Below are positions 1-11,984 of a stretch of 64,000 bases of DNA, in pieces. Location of the stretch: assembly GCA_032622095.1 (NCBI GenBank), contig CP136069.1, forward strand, positions 14,866,450-14,930,449, in the 5' to 3' direction. The position numbers and the translations under genes are program-made. Within the stretch, counting starts at the first letter, position 1. The number at the start of each line of letters is the position of its first letter. The notes beneath the pieces are model-generated. The model was not told the DNA's origin. It searched no databases and saw only the letters and a program-made list of their open reading frames with translations. The stretch comes from Siphonodentalium dalli. Taxonomy: Eukaryota > Mollusca > Scaphopoda > Gadilida > Siphonodentaliidae.

Positions 1-336
1 GGGTTAAATATTTAATAATAAATTCATTATTTTGTTTCCGGTAGTCCTATGTCTTTGTTTGCGATATACTCAGAGGTGTGATCTACAAGAAAATATCGAA
101 TACGTGATAAAACTATTTCAGGATTTTTCATAGAATGTTGAAAATTTACATTTTTTAAAAGTTTTTGATTGATTACTGAATTAAAATCCTAAATGTGTGG
201 TGCTTCAGTACAGAAGCTAGCGCGGGATGCAGGGCAAGCTTCATATACAATGATTGCGCGTTTATTCACAGAAGAGAACAAAACAAAAGTGTAATACATG
301 TATACTCACCTCCGCTAACATTAAAGACCCTGTACT

Positions 337-600
337 AATGCATTCTCTTATATATGCGAGTCGACCATATGCCGCCTCGCATATATAAAAGAATGCATTG
401 GCCTAACATTGTTTTACTAATTTTTTATAATTTTTTCTTACATTCTTTAACAATTGTTATCATTTTTCTTATATTTGTTTTTACATTCTATAGCAATTTT
501 TATCATTTGTTCTTATATTCTTTAAACAGTTTATCATTGGTTTTATCTTCTTTTTTTTTTCTTACATTTTTTAACGATTGTTATCATTTTTATAATTAAA
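337..600. repeat. Hairpin repeat fragment, same family as 18586-18807
   Basis: Positions 337-400 form a hairpin. The arm AATGCATTCTCTTATATATG is mirrored by the reverse complement ending at about 400, around a GTCGACCATATG centre. A T-rich stretch with repeated TTCTTACATTCTTTAACA follows. The same hairpin followed by the same T-rich stretch is seen near 18586-18730, so this is a dispersed repeat fragment. No coding potential is visible. Confidence 0.7.
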
Positions 601-675
601 ATAAAAAATGTGTGAATTCAAAATACTACCTTTATCATAGAACAGAATACGTCAACATAAGTGTAAAATACTCAC

Positions 676-925
676 GTGATGTCTGAAATACGCCGCTATC
701 GTCACTGAACAGGACACAAGTGGGGCCACTGAAGGCGAATGATTTACATCCTGATATTTTCAGACATTGCAATCCGCAGTCTATTTTTGATTTTGACGTA
801 ATAGTTGCCAAGAGATTGTTCTTATTCAGTTGGCCGCTGCCTTTGACAAAGATGGCACTCACAACATGTGATGCAGATGCTGCTGACTGGCAGAAGCAAC
901 TAAGAAACATTAAAATAATCATCAT
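676..925 (-). CDS. PAN/apple-domain secreted protein, first exon (partial gene)
   Basis: This exon starts at an ATG (923-925; a second in-frame ATG is directly after it) and ends at a strong 5' splice donor GTGAGT (complement of 670-675). Its first 20 or so residues form a hydrophobic signal peptide ending near QSAASAS. The rest carries the cysteine spacing of a PAN/apple domain: CGLQC, then GCKSFAF, then TCVLFS. PAN/apple domains bind proteins or carbohydrates in secreted or cell-surface proteins. The other exons would lie to the left of the window. A homologous exon with homologous upstream DNA sits inverted at 40056-40301. The gene could equally be a PAN-containing lectin or a matrix protein. 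The family call is fairly firm, but the specific function is not known. Confidence 0.65.
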
Positions 926-1300
926 GTTTTTATTTTTGTTGCAAACGAAAACGAAAAGTTCCGGAACAACTGCGTTGTATAATATACAGTCTATATCGAT
1001 TGTGTGTTCGGTCAACAAACAGTGTATCAGTACTATAAGATAGTTCTATTCAACCAACACCAGAACGAAAGCAAGTGATCCAATTCTACATCAGTGAGTT
1101 GGTAGATGAGGCTCCGCCCATTCGCGCGGGGTATAACATTGTCGAGTACCTTCCACATTGGTATTGATTTTCGGTTGTCGTGTTGGGCCGTCTTATATAT
1201 TGAATGTGACATGACGTTAAAGAAGGTGGGCTGACAATATGCAATTGATTGATGGTTTTGAATGCTGGTAACAGTAATCACATGCAACATATTTCAGAAT
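926..1300 (-). promoter_or_regulatory. Upstream region of the PAN exon, conserved in the second copy
   Basis: This region, read on the minus strand, resembles about 39770-40055 on the plus strand. Shared stretches include the ones around 1033-1085 (AACACCAGAACGAAAG side), 1105-1200 and the GTGTTCG/CAACAAACAGT part near the exon. It probably holds the promoter and 5' UTR of the PAN gene. No single factor site can be defended from sequence alone. Confidence 0.45.
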
Positions 1301-2605
1301 GATATCCCAGATTATATGTTTGTGAAGATGCATTTAAAACTATTATAATTTTTTGCAAATCGTGTGTCTACACATTAAGACATGTCTGCAATTTGTATCG
1401 GGCACATGGGTGTATTGTGATATGAACTTATCAGAAGTGGAGTTTTAAAATACGGAAACTGCACTGTATACTCGAGTAAACGAAATTTTTAAATGAGCCT
1501 CTGTCAACTATGTGGCACGTCTGCCTGGTATTTGGGGTCGTCCACCTGGTGGTAGGTCTGACTGTTCGGGTTCTGCCATCTGGGGTGGAAGGTCTGCCTG
1601 GACAAAAAGCCAAAAATGTTACAGAACCTGGCTGTTGTTTACATAATACCACATATGAAATTGATAACATAATATGTACGTGATATTTATGATTGGTATA
1701 AGAACAAAATATGTCTATATTTTAATATTCTCTCTATTTATGGCAGTTTTAACGGGTGTGACTATTTTAACAACATACACTCCGTGAAGGCCTTCTGTGT
1801 CTTTAACATTGATATTTTGGAAAGGTTAACATTTCAATAAAGATATATAGCTAGTTCATCTGATAGCAGACGTATCGACGGCGGAGGGATTACTTGTATG
1901 TTCGGTGCTAGATCTTTGATTTTCGATGTCCCCCCCTTGTGGCGAACCCTTTGCATTGTTCGATGATTGGTTTGTTTGTCATTGACAGAGGGCTTTACAC
2001 ACCTTGTTTAATCACTATGTCGGCTATAATCCTATTATTACAATGCATCTACCAGTCATTTTTTAGAATCGCCTACTATTATATTCACTAGCATCATTGC
2101 AAATAAAACTGATCATTTCCTTAAATATAATATTAAGCCCAAAAACGCGAAGACGTCTTCGCGTACAAACTTAAAACAAACCGGGCTCATAACAGCTGAC
2201 CGAAAATCTCAACAACTGAAGTTGACAGTGCGCCCAATTTAACAAAACGCGACAGTCGTGTGTTTGGACTAAAAAGGCGTGCGTGGTTCATCGCTGTTTA
2301 TCAGGTGGCGACTTCCGTTATTGCTTGATGAACGTCGGAAACGTTCGTGTAACCTTATCGCGATTTGGACTCATTCTTGCGGAAGCTAATTGCGTGAATG
2401 CAGAGGTGTGTGGTTTATGTTCTATGACACCCACAATAGAACGCGAAAATAATTATTAATCATTAACTGCTTCCTATCGATATAGAAAGTCGTTCAAACA
2501 GCTACTATCGAAATACAAGACACAATGTTGCAGAAACTGATAGCATTTGGCACTTTTATAAGAATATGGTAAAATGTAGTTTCATGGAAGTCGGTAGCTG
2601 AGAGG
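1301..2605. other. Spacer without recognised gene
   Basis: No open frame with recognisable similarity is seen. The only distinct structure is a perfect 18-bp palindrome, CGCGAAGACGTCTTCGCG, at 2146-2163. The open frame at 1431-1670 (minus) shows no domain or compositional support. Confidence 0.5.
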
Positions 2606-2860
2606 GATGTTGGTAGCCGAAATGTAGCGTACTGGTTTCTCGTGCAACCTGGTCAGGGTATTCTTACAAAAATCATAAGTCGGCCAGATACCAAGTTTGT
2701 CAAGCTGAAAGGTCTCATTCAGAATCACTGAAGAAAGATCCGAGTGCTGACCCGAGTACACGACTCGAAGTATACACGTTAAAGAACGCTACTGTAGTCA
2801 TCCCAGGGTAATAAAGTTACTCAGCCGTGGTAGCATCTGGACAAGTGCGTCTGTAACCAG
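2606..2860 (+). repeat. SINE-like repeat copy, uninterrupted form
   Basis: The stretch from GTAGCCGAAATG to the GCCGTGGTAGCATCTGG end matches two separated pieces found at 49945-50106 and 50911-51000, and again in the second 5.5 kb block. Shared blocks include TACTGGT(T/C)TCTCGTGC, AACCTGGTCAGGGT, CAGATACCAAGTTTGT and TTAAAGAACGCTACTG. The 49.9 kb copy also has a GGGGATCGCAACC box resembling a polymerase III B box, which is deleted here. This suggests a tRNA-derived SINE. Confidence 0.55.
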
Positions 2861-2978
2861 AATTGGTTCCTGCAATGAGAGCTTTCCGATGAATGGTAAC
2901 AAGCCATATTTTCGACTAAATCCGGAAAAGTGACCCATAAATCTTATGTGGCTTAGTAACGCGCCGAAACATACGCTA

Positions 2979-3120
2979 ATGGCGCACTTTTTGTCGCTTT
3001 CGGCGCGCGCCATTAGGCAGTGGACCTAATAGTATTCCTAATGGCGCTTTCCGTAACGGCGCACATTTTGTCGCTTTCGGCGCGTTACCAATGGCGCACT
3101 TTCAAAGTGGCCCTAAAAGT
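2979..3120. repeat. Short GC-rich repeats around GGCGCAC / GTCGCTTTCGGCGCG
   Basis: The motif TTTGTCGCTTTCGGCGCG occurs twice about 70 bp apart, each preceded by a TGGCGCAC-like box, in otherwise AT-rich DNA. It is a small local repeat with no coding support. Confidence 0.45.
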
Positions 3121-3208
3121 ATTCCATATTGGGGATCACTTCGCTTGTTTTCATTAAGCTGACTAACGAAATTGGTATACATGTAAATGAAACTAATAGG
3201 CCTAAATC

Positions 3209-3424
3209 CAGTAATGCCCTATGTAACTAACTCCTTGACCACAGCAGAGTTATGGGTAATTTTTCAGGATTCAGTCGGAAATATGGCTTGTTGCCATTCA
3301 TCGGAACGGGAAGGCTGTCGGGGAGCTTTCGGTGAATGGCATCAACCCATATTTCCGGCTAAATCCTGACAAATTACCTATAATTCTGCTGTGGTTAAGG
3401 GGTCGATTATTTAGGGCATTACTG
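3209..3424. mobile_element. Fold-back (long inverted repeat) element
   Basis: The two ends CAGTAATGCCCTA (3209) and TAGGGCATTACTG (ending 3424) are inverted copies. Pairing continues inward, with some mismatches, through CCACAGCAGA and the GGAAATATGG segment to about 3300. The whole segment can fold into one long hairpin with a short loop. A diverged single arm is visible at about 2870-2955. This is typical of a non-autonomous fold-back or MITE-type element. No clear target duplication was found. Confidence 0.6.
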
Positions 3425-5356
3425 TAGTATCGCGCGTCATGATGTCCATGTTGAAATACATCGGGAGGGGGTCGCTTGGAATCGAAATATCCATGTGTAC
3501 AATATAACATAATTTCAACATTACACTTGAAAAATTAGTTCGGATCAGATCTTATGTCTGATAACATGGACAAACTGTTATATATTATTGTGTGTTATGG
3601 CGAACTAACCTAATTAGCAGTTTGGTGCCCAGGCTTTCAGCAATTTAGTCGTATGATATTCGTAGTGCGGGGGTAACAATTTTCTTACATGCCTGTGACA
3701 CTTGAATCTGTGATATTAATGTTGAAACTATGTTGATGCTGATCATTTGCGCCCCCTAGATAATATATGCATCTCCAAAACGTTATCTCCACGATGTGTG
3801 AATGTGGACGGAATCTTGTCGCAGACTGGTTCAACAAATCAATGGTCCTAACTGTAAACCCGGCTACATGAATAACAATGATACGACAATGGGTACCGCA
3901 GTACTGAATTTCATGGAGTAACGATCGATTCTGCCTTCAAATCAGAAAACCGTGTTTGAAGGTATTATGTGTTTATTTGTAACGATTCTAGTTTCAGTGT
4001 TTGTATTAATACATTGATTCCAAGAAGATAAATTACACTTAGCAGTTTCTTTGTGTAGAATATGAGAACTCACGATAGCACAATATATCATCGGTATTAG
4101 TGGAACTACACATTGCCCGCTTCTCATACATGTATATATAGATAACCGTGGCACAGATGCAACTGTATAAGCATTTATGCGTTCGGATTCTGGTACATGG
4201 TAGTTTTCTGTACAGTCTCAGATGAATGTCTCTAGAAGTGTAAACTAAATTTCATTTCTACAACGATGCGGCATTCCCACTATGACGCAATACTCTATTT
4301 CTAAATATGGAGTGCATTCCTGACGTAGTAAACGTTTGTGGGAATCGTACTATTTAGAAATAGGTATATATACAACAAGATGCGAAAGAATAATCAGTCA
4401 CGAATATCGCTGACTGATAAAAACTCGAAGATGATGTGTCCTATTTTTCGATGAGTAAAATGAGTTATGGACTTATCGCCTGTATTCAGTTTTCCAACAA
4501 TAGTTGAGTTTGACAATGCGTGGGAAACTTGACAACACCATGCGTTGCAACACGTCATTAACATCTGATATGTGAAGCGATCTGTTATGCCATAAACCAA
4601 TGTAATCACGCCCGTACTTCGCCACTCTCCGACGAAATGGGGGGGGGGGGGGGGGTCCAATCAAATCAGTAACTGATTATGAATGAGATTTCCAGAGACG
4701 TAAATATTTTTTAAAGATACTGCTTTCTATATGCATGAACAAGAATGTCTGGAAAATTTGCGATTATATGGACGGACCATAAAGAACCGGCCTGCTTGCT
4801 GAAGCACACACACATTGATAACGCACGTACCTAATTAGCATTCGTCGAGTCATGCCATTATAGTTTCTATGGGATCTTTTATGAGACATCTTAAAGATTA
4901 GCAGCGGGTTATAGCATTAACCGTCAGTGCGTATATAGACTTACATTATTTATATTAAAGCTGGTTTAAGAGACATTTCCAGGCAATTCATTACAATTGA
5001 AGTTCATAATCGATTCGACCAATTGGTGCCCTGACATCAAAGCAAACACGCGTACCAAGTTACCAATTGTTTGAAACTGTTACATTATTCCAATCCATGG
5101 ATAAGGACACATCCAGCCATGGTGAGGGGTACCAGAATCTACCACACAACCTACACAAAAGAGTGGCATTTCTACACTTCAGTGGCTTAATGTTGACCCA
5201 CGAGTAGAAATTGTATGGTATAAATATTGACACTAGGTATGGTACCACTTTTGTAGAGTTGAATTTTACTCTTCGGTACAATTAAGTGTGTACATATAAG
5301 CTGTACAATCCCATCCACACAGACGTGTAGTTCATTACAACATTATTATATGGTGG
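3425..5356. other. Spacer without recognised gene
   Basis: Nothing recognisable is coded here. An imperfect hairpin around TATTTCTAAATA/TATTTAGAAATA lies at about 4285-4365, and a run of 17 G residues at 4639-4655. The proline-rich open frames ending at 4660 come only from that G run. Confidence 0.5.
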
Positions 5357-5465
5357 TCAAAATGTTTAATGACGTTATGTGGGGGTCAAAATGTTTAACG
5401 ACGTTATGTGGGGGTCAAAATGTTTAATGACGTTATGTGGGGGTAAAAATGTTTAATGACGTTAT
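5357..5465. repeat. 29-bp minisatellite, about 4 copies
   Basis: The unit TCAAAATGTTTAATGACGTT plus ATGTGGGGG recurs every 29 bp, with single-base variants such as AACGACG and GTAAAAATG. Confidence 0.85.
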
Positions 5466-6388
5466 AGCAACCACATATGTTGCTTTTTAGGTTTAGGCGT
5501 GAATGACGTCACTAATTTTTACAATACCATGAGCTAATTCAGCTGCCTTCCACAATGTATATAATTATTTGTAATTAAGAAAAATACAGACTGGATTCAA
5601 ACGAGAGATATTTTCTATTGACAAGAGCTCATGAAACTGTTCACGCGAAGGATTTTCCCAGTGATATTGTGGGATATAGCGCTCATGTAGACAATTATAT
5701 TTTTCACATATAAACGTGGGAAATTGCTAGGTTTAGTTTGGCATTGTTCAAAGTATGTGGGTTGCTTTAACGAGAGACGCAGTGGCAGGGTAGTTGGGTT
5801 GTAATGTTCCGCGCAATCCGCCCCTCCAATTTTTATGAAAATATTCAACATTTTGAAACTCGCTACTAAGTGTAATATGTTTCATTGCAGCAGATAGAGA
5901 GATATCATTTGTTTTCGTGACATGAAGGGGCGCAATGCACTTTCGTGATGTAATGTCACTGTGTGAATGTTAAAGGGACACAATGCACTGTAGAGGGACT
6001 CGCGGCACTCAGTGTGGATGAGTGTTAACAGGACATATGGCACTCGCAGTGGGTGAAAGATAAAAGTACACAGAACAAAATGTTAACTTTAAAATTTAAA
6101 AAATTAAAAAATATATAAACTTTCAAAATTTAATTTTTTTTCAAAAATATTGTTTTTTCCTTTTTTAAACTTTATTAACTTTTTCAAAAATAAAAAAATC
6201 ATCTAAATTTTTCCAAAATAAAAAACAAAATGTAAACTTCAAATATTTCTGAACAAAAAACGAAATCAATTTAAATTTTTAAAACTTCAAATTTTTCACT
6301 AATTACGATAAAATTTAACAATTTTAAAACTTTCGGGATCTTTATGTATCTTTTATCAATTATAGGTATCGTTTCTCCCCGAACAATT
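5466..6388. other. Spacer, partly very A/T-rich
   Basis: No gene is recognised. From about 6060 to 6310 the sequence is almost only A-runs and T-runs (AAAATTTAAAAAATT type). The 5900-6050 part has loose repeats of GGGACACAATGCACT and GGCACTC. Confidence 0.5.
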
Positions 6389-6432
6389 CTCTCTCTCTCT
6401 CTCTCTCTCTCTCGCTCTCTCTCTCTCTCTCC
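6389..6432. repeat. CT dinucleotide microsatellite
   Basis: A CT run interrupted once by CGCT. The arginine/glutamate run in the overlapping minus-strand frame comes only from it. Confidence 0.9.
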
Positions 6433-6499
6433 AACTATGAACATATAACAAAAAAAACAATAACATTTGATGAATTGAGGCCCATTCCCATCCCCGATG

Positions 6500-7789
6500 A
6501 TCCAACTATGCACATACTGTCTCAATTACGTGTGGTATGAATACCGACAGATCATGGCGAATTTTAAGTGATTTGTTTTATTTTATAAAAATTCCAACTC
6601 CACCTCGTCCATCGTCATCATCTGGTCGTGATTTAGTTACGATATTGTGGTAGCCTGGTAATGAATAATCGTCGTTAATTCGAAATATCTCTGTCAATTC
6701 TAGTATGTCCATATAATTTCCAGGGCCTTGAATGTCAGTAAAAAGATCTACGAATGAGTCCCAGTTTGCATTTAGGGTGGATACACACATGCATGTAATC
6801 TGTAATTATCGTGTATGTTACGTTTTACAAGGATCATACAGACAATGTAATATGTGTCCACTGACAACACAATCATTGCAGACGTGTTGACCGCACTGAG
6901 TGATAGTTCCAATTAAGTCGGAATGTAGAGAAAACCGCTATCTTGGACTGTGTCGCCAGGCCACTTAAAATAATTGTTCGTGGGATAACCCATATGGTTG
7001 ACGTTCTATTTAAATAATTACCAGTCCTCTTTTGGCTATATATGATCCCCGACTTGGTGCTATATATGATCCCGAAAGCTACCAGACTGGGTGGCTAGCT
7101 CTGCGCTATTTAAGTAAAACATATTATATTGCACGTTCTTGCCTAGATTATTCCGACCGATACATTCAACTAAGTCCCTTTGCGATTTGAAGCTTTCGAG
7201 ACCCCACACCACACAGGCATCATGGTCGAAAATGTTCTATATCAAGCCTGTATATACCAGACGTGTCGCTTCAGGTGTTCGTGCAGTAATAAAATGCCAT
7301 ATATCACAAAGACTTGACTAATTTCCCCATCCGTAAGGGAAAACATGTTTTGGACTAGCCTTAAATGTCCTGATAGCACTTGTCTGGCCTGTTAACAATG
7401 AAACGCCCGCGCGCAGGTGATTAATGTTGTCAATTATTGATGTGGCCATGTAAAATACATGTATTTTACATAAAAAATGCATGCATGTGTGTATCCACCC
7501 TTAGGCTACTACAATTAAGACCAAGCATGCCTAAGTTTGATTTCCATGCTGCCATCTTTTCCTTAAACTGAGACGGTGCATAATACTCACATGAGTGGTG
7601 TGGTAGGCTATATGGTGATGTACTTTCAACCATGGCGTCATTGTCACCAAGCTGTGGCCGATTAAAGGTACGGTTGGCCTTGGCGGTGGGTATCCTGTGA
7701 AAATATTTCCATCCGTCAAAAACCGCCACACACAGAAAGAACATCAAAATGTAGACAGACTTTGTCCGTATACAGATAAGAAATATCAC
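6500..7789 (-). pseudogene. LINE (non-LTR retrotransposon) endonuclease fragment, interrupted
   Basis: On the minus strand, the frame before 7501 ends in a segment with SEYYAPSQF-like and LNCSSL motifs. The frame from 6774 down to 6578 continues with NANWDS, DILELTE, SLPGYHN and RGGVGIF. These are hallmarks of the N-terminal part of the apurinic-like endonuclease domain of Jockey/CR1-type LINE ORF2: N-x-R/S-L start, D-I-x-x-L-T-E, Y-x-x-P-G-Y, and G-G-V-G-I. The two parts are separated by an inserted 726-bp element. If the insertion and one TTA copy are ignored, the frame runs through without a shift. A stop then follows GIFIK, and a shifted frame with a further endonuclease-like motif (DLSVFIPHV) continues to about 6509. 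Reverse transcriptase is absent. This is a dead fragment. Confidence 0.7.
6775..7500. mobile_element. Harbinger-like non-autonomous inverted-repeat element (3-bp TTA duplication)
   Basis: The left end GGGTGGATACACACATGCATG at 6775 is mirrored by CATGCATGTGTGTATCCACCC ending at 7500. Both sides carry TTA (6772-6774 and 7501-7503). A 3-bp TTA/TWA duplication and a G-rich end fit the PIF/Harbinger group. The insertion is proven by the host sequence: removing the element and one TTA restores the reading frame of a LINE endonuclease. No transposase is present, so this copy is non-autonomous. Confidence 0.8.
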
Positions 7790-10700
7790 ATAAACAGTAT
7801 GTTATTGTCATATGTTTTACCATTGTTATGTAAACAAACGCATGCAAAGTTACTTTTCTGGTGTTTGTTTATGTTATGATGGTAAACATAAAGAGCGTTC
7901 TTTGTTGGTGAATTCCTTATATGGGAATAATAAAGAGCGAATATGCCATTTGTGTGTGATTATCCAGTAGCATTGTGCTGTCTTCTGTAACACAATCAGG
8001 CCCTTGCTTAGGTAAAATATAGTAGATTTTTATGATAACATGGTGTTTACGCGATGGCCATGGTATCTATGAACGAAACTGTATGCGTTTAATGTTTTTC
8101 TGTTTACGGTGTTTGGAACAAATATTAATATTTTCAACAATTAAGGTCTCCTGTGCCTTTAAATAGCGACGCGAAGTTAAACAAATCATCTGCCCCAATC
8201 TCGCCGAATGTGATTTTATCATCTGTCTTGTTTTCGTAATGAACATAGAGTTATGCCTCTTCTCCTGAGTCGATTCCATTTCTCGGGTCCCTGAATCGAT
8301 AATTACCAGACCATTAGCAGAATTGCCATAATTATATCGGTAAGTAAAGGAGAACAAATGCATTAATTTGGGATTGTTCAAGTCAGGTGACAGTAAACAT
8401 GAATAAAACAAACATGAGTCAGCATGATAAAGTGTCGACGCATACGATCCCGATTGTGACCGGTTAAATCTGACTGCCGGGTAAAATGGGGCGGTCAGCG
8501 CACACGAATCCGGTCATATAATCATGCAATGGTCCCTGTAGTCTATATCGCCAACTGGTGTGGTCAGCCTATCTAGCCAGTTACGATAGCCAGTCATGGT
8601 GGTTTATATTAATATGTATTTCTAAAGACTAATTTATATTAGTACAATATTTCACCGATATCTATTAAAACAAATAAATTAAATAATAATTTAATATTAA
8701 TAATATATTGAGGTCACGAGCAATAGCCGTAAATTAGCGTAACAACTTGGCGCAATAGACCTTTCCACGGCAGCCGCCCTCTTGTTATGATTATTATACA
8801 GGCACTAATTTTCTGACCACAGGTCTACCAGCCGTTTTTCCTTGTCGATCGACCAGAATTCTTGACTTTATTTTCGAATAGTGGTCGACGCTAACTATCC
8901 CGACATTTTGAATGAGGTTTTGGTCATGTGACAAGCAAAACGCTCGCGTTGCCGTCGTCGTCGTCACATATACTCATTTTAGTTATTGTATCATCACTAG
9001 TCAGTGAGGAGTCGCTTGAGTTTTCTCCTCATATCATCATAATGTTCAAACGATCGTGTGTGCGATCGGTTTACAAATCCAGTATCCCTCAATTACTTTA
9101 TTTGATTACGTCATGTACACGGGAATTTGTAAATTAATTGACGCCATTTTATGGCTGCAGTCATAAATTCAATTTATATCAAATTATTAACTTTTAAATT
9201 ATTAAATTTTAAGATAGCCTATTAACCTGAGCGTTTACAGAATACATCTTCGACTCAAATTATTTATGTTTCTATATATTATCGATATTAGATCGTTATT
9301 GTCACCGGAAATTTAATGAAAATGGCGTACAGTACCCCTTTAAGATAATATCATACGTAATCTATCTCAGATAATAATCGCATAAGGATAGGCTTTCTCA
9401 ACTTATGACCACGAGCAACAAGGGGGTTCTGACAAACCACGACTACGGGTTAAGTATACAAGTAACGGGTACCCAGAGACAAAACATGCACTGGGCTATA
9501 GCATTAGACATGTAACCTGCGTCTTTGTTTTGTTCTGTTTAGGACCAGTTCCACACTTGATGTGCATATGTACAGACTTGGGAATTAATTAAATAGTGTA
9601 AAGCTTGAGTTTCAACTGGCACAAGATGTACTATACATATTTCGCAGTCGTCGTGATTTCACAAAACCTTATCAAATATATCAGCGAATATCAGCCAATG
9701 GGGTCAGTAACATCAGTTTCAACCCAACTGGAAATATACATGAATACTAAACAATCTACGTACGTATTTGCAATAACATTGCATATAAGAAAAATAAACC
9801 TTTAGCGATCTTTATGCATCAGATTTTATTAACGTTGTCTAGTCTATTAAAAAATGTCACTGTGCATATGGCTGTATATTTGCATGGTTTTGTACCAAAA
9901 CGAGGCACTAATGTAATGCTGACATGTTCACACGCGGACAGTTTTACCGGGCGTAGACAACAGCAATAGGGTTAACATTAGCATCATACAATGTAATCGA
10001 CTATATGGGCCATGACATACAAATACACTACTGTATATACCGCATAATTATACACTATGATCTATGTTTATATTTGGTTATATATATATATACATATATA
10101 TACACAATTTTATTTCTGAAATTAGCCTTCAGTTATTTGACAAGAATTAATCTTGCGATACGCGGAGTTTCATTTGTCTACTAGGCGATGTGACAGCTTT
10201 GTTTTTTGTATTTCCAAACTTTATCATTCAGAATTTGCAATAATTAGAAATTTGTGAAGGATTTCATGAAAATTTGCCTGGAAATGTTGCCGGACGTACC
10301 TTTATGTTATTTGTGCACACATGCGAAACTAGTAACACGATTGTGACGAGGTGGCAGGTTCCGCGCTGGACCGAAATTTACTTTTAATTTGCCAACCAAA
10401 TGAAAATATGTTTTGCAAATTATTTTAGCAATTGCCAAATGCTATCCCTGGTAGTATCATTTTCTGCAACCTTGAGTGTTGTGTTTCAATATTCGTGTTT
10501 TGAACGATTTTTGTTATCGATAGAAAAACAGTTAGTTAATAAGTAGTTATACTCGCATCTCTATTGTGGTTTATCGTACACCAATAAGCCGCGATCACCG
10601 AACAACACAATGGTAGAAGGGTTACTCCATCAGAAGGCCACATCACAGGGGGATTAGTAAATTTGCTGTTTTCATGAGGGTTGGGAAATATTCAAATTTA

Positions 10701-11147
10701 TTGCACAGAAATGTGCATAAAATTGATAAATTTGTGACATAGTTTAAAGGCATTCATGTTTACTAATTCCCATCTGGTTTAGTATTAATTCACAGAATTA
10801 GGTATATAATAGACAGAATTGTACTGAAGATCAATGCCATTCATGATTGGAAACCAGTTTATTTTCCTGTGATTTGGGGATACAATCTTATCACACAAGA
10901 ATAAGTATACAACAGAAGCAATTGTGTAACTCAATATATTTTCCCTAGGGGAAGGGTACTATGCAATTTCATTACCCAGAAATGTGTGTCCCACAAATGC
11001 ATTTGTGCACAGATTGTCCGACGTTCGTGATTGGACATTTGCTAATTTTCTTGTGCCATCATTTTATAACATTCATGATTCGACATTTCCATGTTGTTTA
11101 GAACAAGTATACAATATATCTATTTAATAGAAACATTTGTTCTATAT
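7790..11147. other. Long spacer without recognised gene
   Basis: About 3.3 kb in which I recognise no coding region, RNA gene or clear repeat. Minor items are a CGTCGTCGTCGTC stretch near 8955 and a TA-rich run at 10079-10102. The open frames here are short and show no domain signal. Confidence 0.5.
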
Positions 11148-11740
11148 TCCATTGCCCCGTGTGGGCCCGGGGTAGAATAGGCCTACCGCCCCTTTTCAAG
11201 GGGTAAGAATCCCCTAATTTGGCACCATGTTTACCGTGGGATGCATTCCGTGAGGTGTGGTGTATAAGTCCTGGATGTACTAGGGCGGCCGTATGACGCG
11301 GGGCATCGACCTGAGAATGCGGCTTAGCTCATGGTCCTATTTGGTCCTACATCTATTCAAGACGGGTGGTTGGCTCAATCAAACGGCTAGTCACGCCTCT
11401 CCACAGCGTTTCAGATTACATTTCTGCCACCAGTTCTATCATATTTCTGGTGTCTAGTTGTGCCTTCTGTTTCTCATGTACGTTTCGTTCGTGTCATGTC
11501 TGTTTTCATTTCGTCTGCATGATGGTTATAAACACGTGTTATAAATTTGAACACATTAATGTGTTAATTATCTGTTAGATTTTTCGAGTTCAAATAGTTA
11601 TCACATGGATTTACAGTGTAATTTCAGGTGTCTAGTTGTATCTTCTGTTTTCGTATATGTTGTTTCTTTCGTGTCATGTCTGTTTGCATTTCGTCTTCGT
11701 GACTGTTAATTGTTTCAAATGTGTCCTGTTAACTCCTTTC
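11148..11740 (+). repeat. Probable 5' region of a LINE, with internal direct repeats
   Basis: A GC-rich block GTGTGGGCCCGGGGTAGAAT at about 11159 is followed by two diverged direct repeats. Each contains GGTGTCTAGTTGT, CGTGTCATGTCTGTTT and CATTTCGTCT (around 11449-11525 and 11628-11700). It lies just upstream of a LINE ORF1 pseudogene in the same orientation. Tandem promoter-like repeats are common in 5' UTRs of such elements. The link is an inference. Confidence 0.4.
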
Positions 11741-11984
11741 TCACAGTGGCGAGGCACCGCGATAATTTTATATGCAGTGGCTAAACGGTTCAACTCTTCA
11801 GCCGTTTTCCAGTCTTTGGCCTGACCATAATTCGAAGGGTAGTCCGAAGCGGCTGATTGGCTACATGTCGATCATTTGCTTTTCATATAGCAACTCATAC
11901 CAAGCAAAAACGTAAGGTTGAACAACAGCAAAGTTTCTCAGTACTAGGAACTTGGTTTTGATCCAACTACCAAGAGACATTTTG

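Noticed and set aside
4394-4664. Proline-rich frames near 4650
   Set aside because: The proline run is the complement of a 17-base G run.
6271-6525. Arg/Glu-repeat protein frame
   Set aside because: It is produced by the CT microsatellite.
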